Shown here: piece by piece, positions 13,182 to 13,213 of the stretch
Position numbering within the stretch: position 1 is the stretch's first letter
Layout: each line of letters opens with the position of its first letter
NCBI GenBank assembly: GCA_030607345.1
Contig: JAUWKC010000012.1
Coordinates: forward strand, 1 to 13,213
Direction: 5' to 3'
DNA: 13,213 nt
Source of the DNA: Planctomycetota bacterium
GTDB lineage: Bacteria > Planctomycetota > Phycisphaerae > Sedimentisphaerales > SG8-4
Program-made: the position numbers and the translations under genes
The notes under the pieces: generated by a model
The model's database searches: none
The model's input: the letters and a program-made list of their open reading frames with translations, nothing else
Told to the model about the DNA's origin: nothing

Positions 13182-13213
13182 GTGAGACACCTGATAGGGT
13201 ATGGATTATAATC

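Larger units (their letters stand above)
12905..13213. other. 309-base terminal region, no gene
   Basis: No coding region is supported. It holds a 6-bp hairpin GATTGA/TCAATC (12990-13013) about 85 bases after the HNH stop and the inverted-repeat element at 13013-13181. A TATAAT at 13207-13212 near the window edge has only a poor -35 (GAGACA, 13184-13189), so I do not call it as a promoter. Confidence 0.6.

Noticed and set aside
1..13213. CRISPR arrays, tRNA or rRNA genes
   Set aside because: No regularly spaced direct repeats, no TTCGA-type T-loop in a cloverleaf context and no rRNA-like segments were seen.

Overview
The window reads as a piece of a Planctomycetota-type genome, probably Phycisphaerae or a relative. 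This is inferred from three things: a dense set of two-component genes, a short membrane-anchored GspB/PilP-like protein, and an HNH endonuclease fused to an AP2 domain of a kind I associate with that group. GC is moderate. Signal peptides, a TonB receptor and a periplasmic YfiR protein show a diderm cell. No sequence search was possible, so the taxonomic call is tentative. All confident genes are on the + strand.

Layout. (1) Bases 1-1005: the C-terminal ATPase end of a NarX/DegS-type histidine kinase, cut by the window edge, then a NarL/FixJ-type regulator whose recognition helix departs from the usual motif. (2) 1006-1865: 860 bases with no confident gene, holding strong hairpins, a palindrome and possible decayed minus-strand coding remnants. 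(3) 1866-3047: a stand-alone CheY-like receiver, then a second NarL-type regulator whose phosphoacceptor Asp is replaced by Gly while its DNA-binding domain is canonical. (4) 3048-3546: a leader region with two stem-loops just before a TonB-dependent receptor. (5) 3547-11433: a same-strand run of TonB-dependent receptor, YfiR-family periplasmic protein, CHASE8-HAMP-GAF-PAS histidine kinase, Rcp1-like receiver, receiver-PAS protein and receiver-PAS-histidine kinase. (6) 11485-11832: a small single-pass membrane protein. (7) 11833-13213: accessory DNA with a 177-base MITE-like element (18-base perfect terminal repeats, TAA duplication), an HNH-AP2 gene with no normal start codon, and a 169-base element bounded by near-perfect inverted repeats.

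How the genes may work together. The core looks like an envelope-to-cytoplasm signalling chain: the receptor senses or imports a ligand, YfiR reports from the periplasm to the CHASE8 kinase, and phosphate passes to receiver proteins that have no DNA-binding or enzymatic output of their own. No diguanylate cyclase is present, although YfiR proteins classically control one (YfiN). The NarL-type regulators upstream are the only visible transcriptional outputs, and they are reciprocally unusual: one keeps its phosphorylation site but has an altered helix, the other lost the site but keeps the helix. That pairing, the TonB-YfiR-kinase chain and the mobile DNA at the right end are the parts most worth following up.
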